A DNA stretch of 64,000 nt. Origin: CAYOWK01 sp964407665. Lineage in GTDB: Bacteria; Pseudomonadota; Alphaproteobacteria; Caulobacterales; Hyphomonadaceae. The stretch is from NCBI GenBank assembly GCA_964407665.1, contig CAYOWK010000002.1:62001-126000 (forward strand), written 5' to 3'. Positions 43,358 through 51,919 of this stretch are shown here, piece after piece. How positions within the stretch are numbered: position 1 is the first letter of the stretch; every line of letters begins with the position of its first letter. The notes below the pieces were generated by a model. The model was not told where the DNA came from and ran no database searches. It saw nothing but the letters and a program-made list of their open reading frames with translations. A program made the translations under genes and the position numbers.

Positions 43358-43948
43358 TCAGACCGCGTCTTCGGCGTCCCAGACGGTGCGTAGCGAGATA
43401 TCCTGCTCCAGGCCGAGATTGTACCAGGCCAGTCGGTCGCGGGTCGCATTGACGATCACGAACTGCTCATGAGGCTTGGTCGCCGCCGCGAGCCGGTTGC
43501 GGATCTGCTGGACGGTCATCCTGGATCGCAGCACCCACATGTCGCCAGCCACCAGCGAGAACTTGCCCGCGCTGCGAAGCGCCTTCTCGAACGCGTCGCT
43601 GGAGGACACCAGCCGTCCGGCTATGAAGTAGTTGCAGATCGGCGGTTCGGACTCGCCCGGCTCCAGCTTCGGTTCGCCGAACTTCCGTTTGCGGGGGCCA
43701 GAGAAATCCCAGCGAAGATTCGGGTGTTTCTCGGCTGGAACGAAGTCCTTGTCCGTGCCGCAGCACAGCGGCGTGTGGGCCTTGATCCGGCCTTCCTTGA
43801 GGAACTGTATGATGCGGGTGCGAGGGTAGGGGCCGTAGTCCTGGTCGCCGACGCGCACGCGCCACTTCACACCCTCGTAGGGCGGCGGCGGCGGCGCTCC
43901 CTCAGCGTCAGCATCTGCGGGTTCAAGAAGATCCAGTGTCTCGCTCAT
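43358..43948 (-). CDS. GYF-domain protein with SinR/Cas2-like-fold C-terminal domain
   Basis: 196 residues, cytoplasmic. Acidic, Pro-rich start (EGAPPPPPYEGV), then a GYF_2 domain (about 27-75: WRVRVGDQDYGPYPRTRIIQ, LKEGRIKAHTPLCCGTD), a linker with basic patch RKRKFGEPK, and a C-terminal domain (about 103-190). The last domain reads CNYFIAG, FEKALRSAGKFS, GDMWVLRSRMTVQQIRNRL, FVIVNATRDRLAWYNLG, the strand-helix-strand order of SinR-like proteins, which share a ferredoxin-like fold with VapD and Cas2. That second assignment is my pattern reading and uncertain. GYF_2 domains bind Pro-rich or hydrophobic peptides. Monocistronic and convergent with nothing; divergent from the enoyl-CoA hydratase. 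Confidence 0.75.
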   Translation of the reverse strand: MSETLDLLEPADADAEGAPPPPPYEGVKWRVRVGDQDYGPYPRTRIIQFLKEGRIKAHTPLCCGTDKDFVPAEKHPNLRWDFSGPRKRKFGEPKLEPGESEPPICNYFIAGRLVSSSDAFEKALRSAGKFSLVAGDMWVLRSRMTVQQIRNRLAAATKPHEQFVIVNATRDRLAWYNLGLEQDISLRTVWDAEDAV

Positions 43949-44028
43949 CCGAAGGCATGTTCCGTCCGAACAGGATTCTCGTTAGGTCTAGGTCAACCAC
44001 ACTTGTCGAATGGTAAACGGGAGCCCCC

Positions 44029-44817
44029 ATGAGCAACTATGAATTCATCAAGACGGAGACTGAAGGCCGTCTGTTCGTCGTGACGATCAACCGCCCGGAC
44101 GTGATGAACTGCCTGCATCCGATGGCGAATGCCGAGATGGCGCACGCCTTTGACGAATTCGCCGCCAATCCCGACCTCTGGGTCGCGATCGTTACCGGAG
44201 CAGGCGACAAGGCCTTCTCGGCCGGAAATGACCTGAAATTCGCCGCCTCCGGCCAGAAGTCTCCGGTTCCGATGCCCTCCACCGGGTTCGGCGGCCTGTC
44301 ATCGCGCTACGACCTCTACAAGCCGGTTATCGCGGCTGTGAACGGCTTCGCCATGGGCGGCGGTTTCGAGATCGCCCTGTCCTGCGACATCATCATCGCC
44401 GCCGAGGGCGCCCGCTTTGCCCTTCCGGAGCCGCGGGTTGGCTTTGCCGCGCTTGCCTCCGGCATGCACCGCCTGCCGCGCGAAGTGCCGCTCAAAAAGG
44501 CCATGGGCATGCTGCTGACTGGCCGCACCGTCTACGCCCCCGAGGGCAAGGAGATCGGCTTCGTCACCGAGGTTGTCCCGAACGGCAAGGCGCTGGAAGA
44601 GGCCAAACGCTGGGCCGGCATGATCATGGAGTGCTCGCCCATGGCGATCCGCGCCACCAAGGAGACCGTGCTGACCGGCCTCACCACAGCCGACCTCAAG
44701 ACGGCGTTTGACCACAAGGTTCCGGGTATTGCCCGCCTCCTGGCGTCCGCCGATCACAAGGAAGGCCCCAAGGCGTTTGCCGAAAAGCGCAAGCCGGAGT
44801 GGAAGAACGAGGTCTGA
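44029..44817 (+). CDS. Enoyl-CoA hydratase/isomerase family protein (crotonase, CaiD-like)
   Basis: 262 residues, crotonase fold. Oxyanion-hole motifs FSAGNDLKF and GFAMGGGFEIALSCD; the acid/base region is ALPEPRVGFAALASGMHRLP with Glu early in the motif. The ALPEP-VG wording is found in CaiD-like and other broad hydratases. Acts on CoA thioesters in beta-oxidation or a side pathway. Not adjacent to other fatty-acid genes here. Followed by a strong terminator, so it stands alone. Confidence 0.9.
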   Translation: MSNYEFIKTETEGRLFVVTINRPDVMNCLHPMANAEMAHAFDEFAANPDLWVAIVTGAGDKAFSAGNDLKFAASGQKSPVPMPSTGFGGLSSRYDLYKPVIAAVNGFAMGGGFEIALSCDIIIAAEGARFALPEPRVGFAALASGMHRLPREVPLKKAMGMLLTGRTVYAPEGKEIGFVTEVVPNGKALEEAKRWAGMIMECSPMAIRATKETVLTGLTTADLKTAFDHKVPGIARLLASADHKEGPKAFAEKRKPEWKNEV

Positions 44818-44848
44818 GATAGACCCTATGTCCAGTTTCGACTGGCGA

Positions 44849-44881
44849 ACGGCCGGCGCATCCGCGCCGGCCGTTTTGTTT
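44849..44881 (+). terminator. Rho-independent terminator after enoyl-CoA hydratase gene
   Basis: Perfect ten-base-pair stem CGGCCGGCGC/GCGCCGGCCG (44851-44860 with 44865-44874), loop ATCC, followed by TTTTGTTT. Thirty-odd bases after the stop codon. Confidence 0.9.
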
Positions 44882-44986
44882 GGGCGGGGCCTGTATCCGT
44901 TCAGAATGTGCGCGCAGCACTAGGTGTGAAACGGCACGCTGCGCCACCCAATCGAGGCGGCATAGTCCGGCTTCGGACCTGTGGTC

Positions 44987-45586
44987 TCAGTTTGCCGATG
45001 TCTGGCGAAAATCGACGGCAAAGCCGCCGTCGATATATCGCACGCAGACGCCAGTGCGGTCGCCGATCGTCACTCTGTCGCCTACCAGCGGGCGCGGGCC
45101 ATTGGTTTTCAGCGCCAGGCCGAAGACGGACGCGTCCATGACGGCACAGGCGATGGACATGCCTTTTCCATAGTTGACGACGATCTGGCCGCCGCTCGCA
45201 CGCCGCTCGGCCACGCGCTCGTCCGTCAAGCCGAGGCGTTCGCGATTGAGGAGCCAGGTCAGCTGGTCGGAAATCTTGTCCTGCTTGCGAGGGGAGGCGT
45301 GGAAGCGGATGGCGTACCCGAACTCGACGGGACGGATGACTGTTCCCTCAACGCGGCCGATCTGGTCCAGATAGAGGACAAGCGCTTCGCCGACTGGCAG
45401 GTGCTTGCCGAGACCAATGCGAAGGCCCCCGGCGCAGATATCGATCGAAATAGCCTCGAATTCCTCACCCGACCGGGTGAGGCCACGTACACGCGTGTTC
45501 ACCGGAACGCGCCGGTGACGGCGACGGTCCGGATGCAGGTCCGCGCGGATTGCGGGAGCTTCCGATCGTGCAAGTGCCAGCGCCAT
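44987..45586 (-). CDS. PilZ-domain protein, two PilZ-like halves
   Basis: 199 residues. First half (about 20-95) is a PilZ domain: RRRHRR carries the RxxxR c-di-GMP arginines, and SIDICAGGLRIGL takes the place of D/NxSxxG, with Cys instead of Ser. The second half (about 125-199: GQIVVNYGKGMSIACAVMDASVFGLAL, GVCVRYIDGGFAVDF) has the same strand order but no arginine motif, so it is a degenerate PilZ. No catalytic or DNA-binding part. Probably a small c-di-GMP receptor; the Cys substitution may alter affinity. Not next to a GGDEF gene, though one lies at 56.6 kb. Confidence 0.85.
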   Translation of the reverse strand: MALALARSEAPAIRADLHPDRRRHRRVPVNTRVRGLTRSGEEFEAISIDICAGGLRIGLGKHLPVGEALVLYLDQIGRVEGTVIRPVEFGYAIRFHASPRKQDKISDQLTWLLNRERLGLTDERVAERRASGGQIVVNYGKGMSIACAVMDASVFGLALKTNGPRPLVGDRVTIGDRTGVCVRYIDGGFAVDFRQTSAN

Positions 45587-45669
45587 ACCTGTCCGTCCGC
45601 TCAGTGCGACCTGGGGAGAGGATGGACCCGTTATGGTTCACAAAGCCTTAGGGATAAACGACCCGCGGA

Positions 45670-46206
45670 TCAGTCGCTGCTGGCCACAAGACGGATCACA
45701 GGTTCCCGTTCCTGGACAGGCGGGAAGACGGCGAGGGCCTGGAGCCGGCGTAGTGGCCGGCCGCCGAGAACCTCCTCAGCTGACACGCATTGGCACATGC
45801 CGAGGAATCGCCCCGTCTCGCGCGCCTGCAGCAGGGGTGCGAGTGCGAATTCGAGGTCGACCTTCCGGCCATGCAGCGACTCGCCGCGGGCGCGGATGAT
45901 TGCGGGGCCCCGGCCGTGACGCGCCGAATCCAGCGCAGCGCAGATCAGAGCGCGGTCCGGCTCGGACCAGATCGACAGGAAATTGTGTTCCAGCAGGGAG
46001 CGCCCGAACAGCTTCTCGAGGCCCTGACCGACACGACGGAACGAATAATCCCCGCCCGTGACGCGATTCAGGACGAAAAGGCCGCCGACGAGGCCCGGCA
46101 AATCGTCCGTCATCGGACCCGTTGCAGTCGCGTCGGCGCCGGCGTCGATGCGGGTCCAGGCGTCCAGCACAGCCTGGGTATAGGGGTGGGTCTGCATTTC
46201 CATCAT
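45670..46206 (-). CDS. PAS_5-type PAS domain protein
   Basis: 178 residues, a single PAS domain of the alphaproteobacterial PAS_5 kind: DAWTRIDAGADATATGPMTDD then GLFVLNRVTGGDYSFRRVGQ, FGRSLLEHNFLSIWSEPDR and LEFALAPLLQARETG. No kinase, GGDEF or HTH domain. Such stand-alone proteins sit near PilZ or receiver genes and are thought to sense a small ligand or redox state; no clear ligand. About 80 bp upstream of the PilZ gene on the same strand, so possibly co-transcribed with it. Confidence 0.88.
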   Translation of the reverse strand: MMEMQTHPYTQAVLDAWTRIDAGADATATGPMTDDLPGLVGGLFVLNRVTGGDYSFRRVGQGLEKLFGRSLLEHNFLSIWSEPDRALICAALDSARHGRGPAIIRARGESLHGRKVDLEFALAPLLQARETGRFLGMCQCVSAEEVLGGRPLRRLQALAVFPPVQEREPVIRLVASSD

Positions 46207-46401
46207 GACTGAAATCGCCGGTACTCTACACTGGGACGGGGCCGTCCCCCGCTACCGGAACCCATTCGCAATCGGCGGGCCAAGCCACACGTAAGGCGAG
46301 TTACGCTCCGTTTCGCGCCGTTTTCGCCCCAAGGGGGAGAATTGGGCGCCTCTCTTGCATCCTGTCAGGCGAAGTAGGCCCAACCGGACTGGATCGCACA
46401 G

Positions 46402-47337
46402 ATGCACGTTTCATGGCGGAACATCGCTTTTGCCGTCGGCGCCGTCATTCTGGCCGGGGCTGCGGCCACCGCGGTGGGCCAGCCGCCATCGTCGGGATGC
46501 TGCACGCCGCCGCCCCCTCCGCCGCCGCCCCCGCCGCCGTCATCCTGCTGCAACGCCCCGCGCAACCTCATCGTCGGCGTTCCCGGCGTCACCGTCAGCA
46601 CGCCGTCGATCCACGTAGGCGCCGCCACGACCAGCGTCGCTGGCGCCGCCGTCTCCACCACTCTGTCCAGCGGCATCGTCGTCCAGGGATCGGCGTCAAG
46701 CTCCGCCTACGGGTCAGGTTCCGCGTCGGGTAGCTCCTACGTCGTCAGCCGCTCGGGTGGGTTTGCCTACGGCTCAGCTCAGGGCGTCGCAACCAGCCAG
46801 ATCAACGGTCTCGCCGTCCAGACCTACACGCCTGCGCCGCGCCTCCAGGACAGTGCAGAAGTATGTGTCGAGGACGCCGCGGCTGAGGTCGTTCTTCGTC
46901 CGGTCCAGGCAATCTGCATCGACGACCGCAACACCCCCCACCCGGCTTCCCGCGTCGATGACGGCGCGCGGGTCGGCAACGGCTTCGAGGGCGAGGTCTA
47001 TCGCTGCATGGCGGGCACCCACATGCAGGTCACGACCGGCCAGATGGTCGATGGCAAGGCCGAGTTCGCGACCGGTGAAACCATCTCCTGCGCCAAGGGT
47101 GAAGCGCTCTGGCATGCGCCCGGCGGCAAGCTGTCCTGCCGTCTGCAGACGCCCGAACGTAACTGCAACGAGCGCTCGCTTCTGCGCAAGTTCGGCCCCG
47201 GCCTGAAGCTGGTGGAGACGAAGTCCGTGAAGAAGGTCTGCAAACCCGCGGCTCCCCAGCGCGCCATCGCGGCATCCGCTGAAATCCCTCCGGGCGATCT
47301 GATGCTGGACGGCGGCGTCGGCCAGTCTGTCTGGTAG
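46402..47337 (+). CDS. Secreted Pro/Ser/Cys-rich protein of unknown function
   Basis: 311 residues. Signal peptide about 1-26 (HVSWRNIAFAVGAVILAGAAATA). Then CC-x11-polyproline-CC: GCCTP, eleven consecutive prolines (38-48), SSCCNAP. A low-complexity Ser/Val/Gly/Ala part follows to about 125 (SSSAYGSGSASGSSYVVSRS), then a Cys-containing domain (about 150-285) with recurring VCVED, ICIDD, YRCMAGTHMQ, ISCAKGEALWH and LSCRLQ blocks. Looks like an exported or surface protein with disulphides; the proline spacer would separate a membrane- or wall-facing N-terminus from the domain. No family recognised. Ribosome site weak. Confidence 0.78.
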   Translation: MHVSWRNIAFAVGAVILAGAAATAVGQPPSSGCCTPPPPPPPPPPPSSCCNAPRNLIVGVPGVTVSTPSIHVGAATTSVAGAAVSTTLSSGIVVQGSASSSAYGSGSASGSSYVVSRSGGFAYGSAQGVATSQINGLAVQTYTPAPRLQDSAEVCVEDAAAEVVLRPVQAICIDDRNTPHPASRVDDGARVGNGFEGEVYRCMAGTHMQVTTGQMVDGKAEFATGETISCAKGEALWHAPGGKLSCRLQTPERNCNERSLLRKFGPGLKLVETKSVKKVCKPAAPQRAIAASAEIPPGDLMLDGGVGQSVW

Positions 47338-47433
47338 CGACCGGGCCCGGCGCAATTCACGTCCCGGGCTCTTCGCGAGAGCGCTGTCCCGCACTAACCT
47401 CTGCCTCATCGCGAGTCGGCGAGAGGGGCGAAA

Positions 47434-48141
47434 ATGACGTGGCTGGACGGAGCGGCCTTCGGCTTCTTTCTCGTCGCCTGGTCAGTGATGGGCTGGCTCA
47501 TCGACGCCTCTCCCTGGCACAAGCTCTCGCTGTCTGCCGCCATGAAGGTGCACCGCCGCCAGTGGATGCAGCGCATGGCGCGACGGGAAGTGCGTCTGAT
47601 AGACGCCAACATCGTCACGGGCCTTCAACAGGCGACATCGTTCTTTGCCTCCACGGCGCTGCTCGCCGTAGGTGCGGGCTTTGGCCTCCTCACCGCCGCT
47701 GACACCATCATCGGCGCCTTCGAGGTTTCTGTTGTTCATATCCGGATCGATCGCGGCGCCTTCTATTTGAAGACCGCCTTCCTGATGGGGTTGTTCGCCT
47801 ACGCCTTTTTCAAGTTCGGCTGGGCCTACCGCCTGTTCAACTACTCGGCCGTGATGCTTGCAGCGACCCCGGAAGCAGGCGATCCCGATGCAGAGGAGGC
47901 GGCGGCCGCGACCGCAGAGATGAACATCCGCGCGGCAGCTGAATTCACGCACGGCCTTCGCGCATTTTTCCTCGCTATTGCAGTGCTGGCGTGGTTCATC
48001 GCGTGGTGGACGTTTGTCCTCGCCACGACGGTCATCGTGGCGGCGCTGCTGAATCGCCAGTTCGGTTCCGGCGCCCGCAGGGTCGCGATCGGCGCGACTA
48101 CCCGTTCCGGCAAGACCCATTCCGGCAAGACAAGCGTCTGA
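47434..48141 (+). CDS. DUF599-type membrane protein
   Basis: 235 residues. Family start DGAAFGFFLVAWSVMGWLIDA (first membrane segment), HRRQWMQRMARREVRLIDANI loop, then segments about 72-95, 117-137 and 186-210. DUF599 proteins are of unknown function in the inner membrane. A GAGAGGGG site precedes the start. The C-terminus ends in a tandem SGKTHSGKTSV that is not a P-loop. Upstream of the glycosyltransferase gene by 78 bases with a small hairpin between (48153-48169), so it may or may not be co-transcribed. Confidence 0.85.
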   Translation: MTWLDGAAFGFFLVAWSVMGWLIDASPWHKLSLSAAMKVHRRQWMQRMARREVRLIDANIVTGLQQATSFFASTALLAVGAGFGLLTAADTIIGAFEVSVVHIRIDRGAFYLKTAFLMGLFAYAFFKFGWAYRLFNYSAVMLAATPEAGDPDAEEAAAATAEMNIRAAAEFTHGLRAFFLAIAVLAWFIAWWTFVLATTVIVAALLNRQFGSGARRVAIGATTRSGKTHSGKTSV

Positions 48142-48219
48142 TCGCCAGTGATTCCGGTTCGGAACCGGAGACGCTGACGCGGCGTTGCTGAGGAGTTCAC
48201 ACACAGGAAGGGCGGTCCA

Positions 48220-50523
48220 TTGCAGGACATGTTGCGGATTGAGTTCCGGCCAGACCGCCTACGGCAGGCGACGCCCGTACGAACAGTCGCATCCATGGAG
48301 CCCACGGCGTCCCGGCGGATCGCAAAGGCGGCGATGGTCGGAAACTACCCTCCGCGTATGTGCGGCATCGCGACCTTCACGCGTGACCTCCATGAAGGAC
48401 TGGCCGCTGCGTCGCCGCGTACGCGCTGGATGGTTGCTGCGATGTCGGACGGGGCGGGTCGGTACGACTATCCTGAATGCGTGACGCACGTCATCGAACA
48501 GAACGATCCGGCAAACTACATTGCCGTCGCTGACGAACTGAACGCTGCCGGGACAGAAGTCGTCTATCTCCAGCACGAGTTCGGGATCTTCGGAGGTTCC
48601 GCTGGAGAGCACGTGCTGATCCTGCTCAGGCGCCTGCGAATGCCGGTCATAACGACCCTGCATACGGTCCTTGAACATCCGAACCCTGACCAGAAGCGTG
48701 TGATGGACGAGATTATCCGTCTGTCCGCGAAGGTCGTCGTGATGGCCCGGATGGGCGCGGAGATTCTTGGACGCGTGCATCCGCATAGCGCAGGCAAGGT
48801 TGCCGTAACCCCGCACGGCGCCCCGACGCGCGATCATGCGCCTACCGAGGATTTCAAGGCCAGGTTTGGACTGGAAGGGCGTCAAGTCATCACGACGTTC
48901 GGCCTGCTTGGTCCCGGCAAGGGGCTCGAAACAGTCGTTCGCGCCTTGCCGCAGATTCTCGAGCGTTCCCCGCACGCAGTCTATCTCGTCGTGGGAGCGA
49001 CGCATCCAAATCTTGTGGCCGAGCAGGGCGAGGCCTATCGCGATGGGATCGTGGCGCTGGCAGAGACGCTGGGCGTTCGCCACGCGCTGCAGTTCATCGA
49101 TCGTTTCGTCGATAACGCTCAACTGGCTGACATTCTCCAGGCCACCGACGTTTACGTTACGCCCTATCTGAACAAGCAGCAGATCACGTCGGGCACGCTC
49201 AGCTACGCGCTGGCGCTTGGGTGCCCCGTTGTTTCGACTCCTTACTGGCACGCCGCCGAGGCGCTGGCCGATGAAGTCGGCATCTTGTGCCCGTTCGGGG
49301 ATTCGGACGCATTCGGTCAGGCCATCTCGCATCTGCTGATCGACGAGGCAGCGCGCCACGCCATGGCGCGGCGTGCGTACCGCTTCGGCGCCTCGTCCCG
49401 CTGGCCCAATGTCGGCCGCAGTTATGTGGACATGGGGATCGAGGCGAGGACGGCGTGGGCGGCGAAGCCACCCGCCCTCAGCGCCAGCCTCAAACCCTCG
49501 CTTTCCGCAGTGAAGCGCCTCTTCGATGATTGCGGCATGTTCCAGCACGGGAAATTCCGCGTGCCAGATCGCGACCACGGCTACTGCACCGATGACAATG
49601 CTCGCGCCCTGACGTTTCTGGCCAGGCGCAGCGCGCTGGACGGGCCTGCAGGTGGCGTGAACGAGCTAGCCTATGTAGCCGCAGCCTTCGTCAACCACGC
49701 TTGGAATCCCTCGACTGGGCGCTTCCGGAACTTCATGTCCTATTCCCGCCAGTGGCTCGACGACGGCGCCTGCGACGATTGCAATGCCCGAGCTCTGGAG
49801 GCCTTGTTCGAAACGGCTATCGCCGCACCGACAACGGATCTTCGTGACTGGGCAGCGGATCTCGGTAGGCGTGCATTCCAGCATGCAGGCGACTGGCGGT
49901 CGCTGCGCAGTCTGGCGCTTGTGGCCAAGACGTGCCGCTTAGGGGCCGGCTCCGTCATCGTACAAGACGAGGCGCGCCGGGCCATACTGACGACAGGCGA
50001 TGCACTGATGGGAGGTCTCGCTGCGCATGGAGACTGGTTCGAGCCGAGGCTTGGATACGATAATGCCCGCCTGCCTGAAGCCCTCCTGATCGCTGGACTG
50101 TACCTGCAGCGTGAAGACTGGAAGGTCGCGGGACTGAAATCGCTCGAATGGCTCAGCGAACGGCACATGCGGAGCGGGATATTCTGCCCGATCGGCACCG
50201 GCGAGTTCGACGCTAGCCAGACAGCGGCGGGCTTCGACCAGCAGCCCATCGAGGCGCTGGCGGCGATCGATGCCTGTGGTGCGGCTTTCGAAGTCACGCA
50301 CGACGAGATCTGGCGCGAGCGTGCGCTGGACGCTTATCGGTGGTTCATGGGCGACAATGTGCTCGCGGTCGCGCTTATGACCGGAGATGACGGCGGCTGC
50401 CATGACGGGCTGACGCCGTCTGGCCCCAATCAGAACCAGGGCGCCGAAAGCGTCCTCTGCCGTCAGATGGCTGCGATAGGCATCCGTCGGCTCCTGGGAG
50501 CGGAGTCTTTGCTGAATCAATGA
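48220..50523 (+). CDS. GT4 glycosyltransferase fused to a C-terminal helical domain
   Basis: 767 residues; TTG start at 48220 with AGGAAGG ten bases upstream (next ATG is 48229; a later ATG at 48295 would still keep the GT domain whole). N-terminal GT-B domain (about 35-410): VGNYPPRMCGIATFT, VVYLQHEFGIFGG, TPHGAPTRDH, FGLLGPGKGLET and the donor site QITSGTLSYALALGCPVVSTPY. The C-terminal 340 residues (from SLKPSLSAVKRLFDD) are helical with HGYCTDDNARALTFLAR, probably an alpha/alpha toroid. Followed by a GH130 gene; this GT4-GH130 pairing recurs across bacteria. Donor and product unknown, mannose is likely from the GH130 partner. Confidence 0.88.
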   Translation: MQDMLRIEFRPDRLRQATPVRTVASMEPTASRRIAKAAMVGNYPPRMCGIATFTRDLHEGLAAASPRTRWMVAAMSDGAGRYDYPECVTHVIEQNDPANYIAVADELNAAGTEVVYLQHEFGIFGGSAGEHVLILLRRLRMPVITTLHTVLEHPNPDQKRVMDEIIRLSAKVVVMARMGAEILGRVHPHSAGKVAVTPHGAPTRDHAPTEDFKARFGLEGRQVITTFGLLGPGKGLETVVRALPQILERSPHAVYLVVGATHPNLVAEQGEAYRDGIVALAETLGVRHALQFIDRFVDNAQLADILQATDVYVTPYLNKQQITSGTLSYALALGCPVVSTPYWHAAEALADEVGILCPFGDSDAFGQAISHLLIDEAARHAMARRAYRFGASSRWPNVGRSYVDMGIEARTAWAAKPPALSASLKPSLSAVKRLFDDCGMFQHGKFRVPDRDHGYCTDDNARALTFLARRSALDGPAGGVNELAYVAAAFVNHAWNPSTGRFRNFMSYSRQWLDDGACDDCNARALEALFETAIAAPTTDLRDWAADLGRRAFQHAGDWRSLRSLALVAKTCRLGAGSVIVQDEARRAILTTGDALMGGLAAHGDWFEPRLGYDNARLPEALLIAGLYLQREDWKVAGLKSLEWLSERHMRSGIFCPIGTGEFDASQTAAGFDQQPIEALAAIDACGAAFEVTHDEIWRERALDAYRWFMGDNVLAVALMTGDDGGCHDGLTPSGPNQNQGAESVLCRQMAAIGIRRLLGAESLLNQ

Positions 50524-50605
50524 CCCCGGATGGAGCGAGGACGCTTGCTCCGCGTTGGTCTCGCGCGTCGTCTGCCGGCTGCAAGAGCCTGCGGGACGCT
50601 GGACG

Positions 50606-51919
50606 ATGCCTACAAAGGGGAATTCCGGCTTGAAGAATACTGTCCACTGCGACTGGGAACTTACCGCAGATCCATCGAGAGTGGTGTTGCGGCCCTTCTC
50701 GATCTCGCCGGAGCCGCGTTCAACCGCCCAGGGCACGCTGTCGCGCGCAGAGCGGGTCATCCGCGCCGTTGTCGCGCTCAGCGACGAGGACTGCGCCCGG
50801 CAACTCGAGGAGGTCGACTCTGACTTTCACGGACGACACTGGCAGACACACGCCCTGTTCCTCGCGCGCTTCCGTCAGGTCGAAGAGATGCTGGGTTCGC
50901 GGCAGGACGTTCCCGAAGATCGCGCCACGCTGATCGGCGCCTACTTCAGCCACGAGTATTCCTACGCCGCGGCCGCCATCATGAATCCGTCCATTGTGCC
51001 CCATCCCGACCAGACCGGGCTCGACGGGGGGTGGGTGCGGTTTGTGATGTCGCTCCGTACGGTCGGTGAGGGCCATATCTCTACAATCAGCTTTGTGGAG
51101 GGCGTCGCAGGCCCTGACGGCGAGATGAAGCTCTGGCCAAAGCCGCCCTTCGCCATTGCAGCTTCCGCTGATGGCCACGAAGGCGAGGGCGGTCCGATCA
51201 CCCTGCGTCGCAGCAATACTGCCGCCCTGTCCGCCACCGTGCTGTTCCCCGCAACGCCCGCCCAGCGGAACGGACTTGAAGACCTCCGCCTGACGCACTT
51301 TACCGATGACGACGGTCGCAAGACCTACCTCGGCACCTATACCGCCTATTCGGGTCGGGAGGTTGGATGCGAACTGCTCGAAACCGACGCCTTCCAGTCG
51401 TTCCGGCTCACGCCGTTCCGGGGCGCCGCAGCCCAGCACAAGGGACTGGCAATCTTCCCGCGCCGGATAAACGGCGAATACGCCGCGATCGGCCGTCTCG
51501 ATCATGAAAGTCTCTATTTCATGCGAACCACGGACCGGTTCACGTGGAACAATGGCCAGCGCATCATCCGGCCGACCTATCCGTGGGAGCTGATCCAGAC
51601 CGGCAATTGCGGCTCCCCGATCGAGACCGAAGCCGGATGGCTTCTGCTGACCCACGGCGTTGGCGCAATGCGTCAGTACGCGCTTGGCGCCGCCCTGCTG
51701 GACCTGAACGACCCGACAAAAGTTCTGGCGCGCACGCCGAAGCCGATCCTGAAGCCCAGCGACGAGACGCGCGAAGGCTATGTCCCCAACGTGGTCTACA
51801 CCTGCGGGGCCATGCTGGTCGGCAAGCGCCTGTTCATTCCCTATGGCGTAGCCGACAGCGCCGTCCGCTGCCTCTCTGTGGCGGTCGACGACCTGCTGGC
51901 TGAGATGGAGTGGAGCTAG
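50606..51919 (+). CDS. Glycoside hydrolase family 130 protein (beta-mannoside phosphorylase/mannosidase-like)
   Basis: 437 residues from ATG 50606 (MPTKGNSGLKN); a TTG at 50555 would add 17 residues. GH130 beta-propeller: ADPSRVVLRPFSI at the start, EYSYAAAAIMNPSIVPHPDQ, GLEDLRLTHFTDDDG, GNCGSPIETEAGWLLLTHGVGAM and GYVPNVVYTCGAMLVG. Catalysis in this family is phosphorolysis or hydrolysis of beta-mannosides; the general acid is an Asp in the first blade region. No signal peptide, so cytoplasmic. Begins about 80 bases after the GT4 stop and probably co-transcribed. Together they may make or recycle an intracellular mannoside. Confidence 0.88.
   Translation: MPTKGNSGLKNTVHCDWELTADPSRVVLRPFSISPEPRSTAQGTLSRAERVIRAVVALSDEDCARQLEEVDSDFHGRHWQTHALFLARFRQVEEMLGSRQDVPEDRATLIGAYFSHEYSYAAAAIMNPSIVPHPDQTGLDGGWVRFVMSLRTVGEGHISTISFVEGVAGPDGEMKLWPKPPFAIAASADGHEGEGGPITLRRSNTAALSATVLFPATPAQRNGLEDLRLTHFTDDDGRKTYLGTYTAYSGREVGCELLETDAFQSFRLTPFRGAAAQHKGLAIFPRRINGEYAAIGRLDHESLYFMRTTDRFTWNNGQRIIRPTYPWELIQTGNCGSPIETEAGWLLLTHGVGAMRQYALGAALLDLNDPTKVLARTPKPILKPSDETREGYVPNVVYTCGAMLVGKRLFIPYGVADSAVRCLSVAVDDLLAEMEWS

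Noticed and set aside
43358..43948. Cas2-like C-terminal fold as a sign of a CRISPR-Cas locus
   Set aside because: No repeat array and no other cas gene is present; the same fold occurs in SinR and VapD-type proteins.
48153..48169. Hairpin TCCGGTT-CGG-AACCGGA after the DUF599 gene as a terminator
   Set aside because: No T-tract on either strand after the stem, so I do not list it as a terminator.
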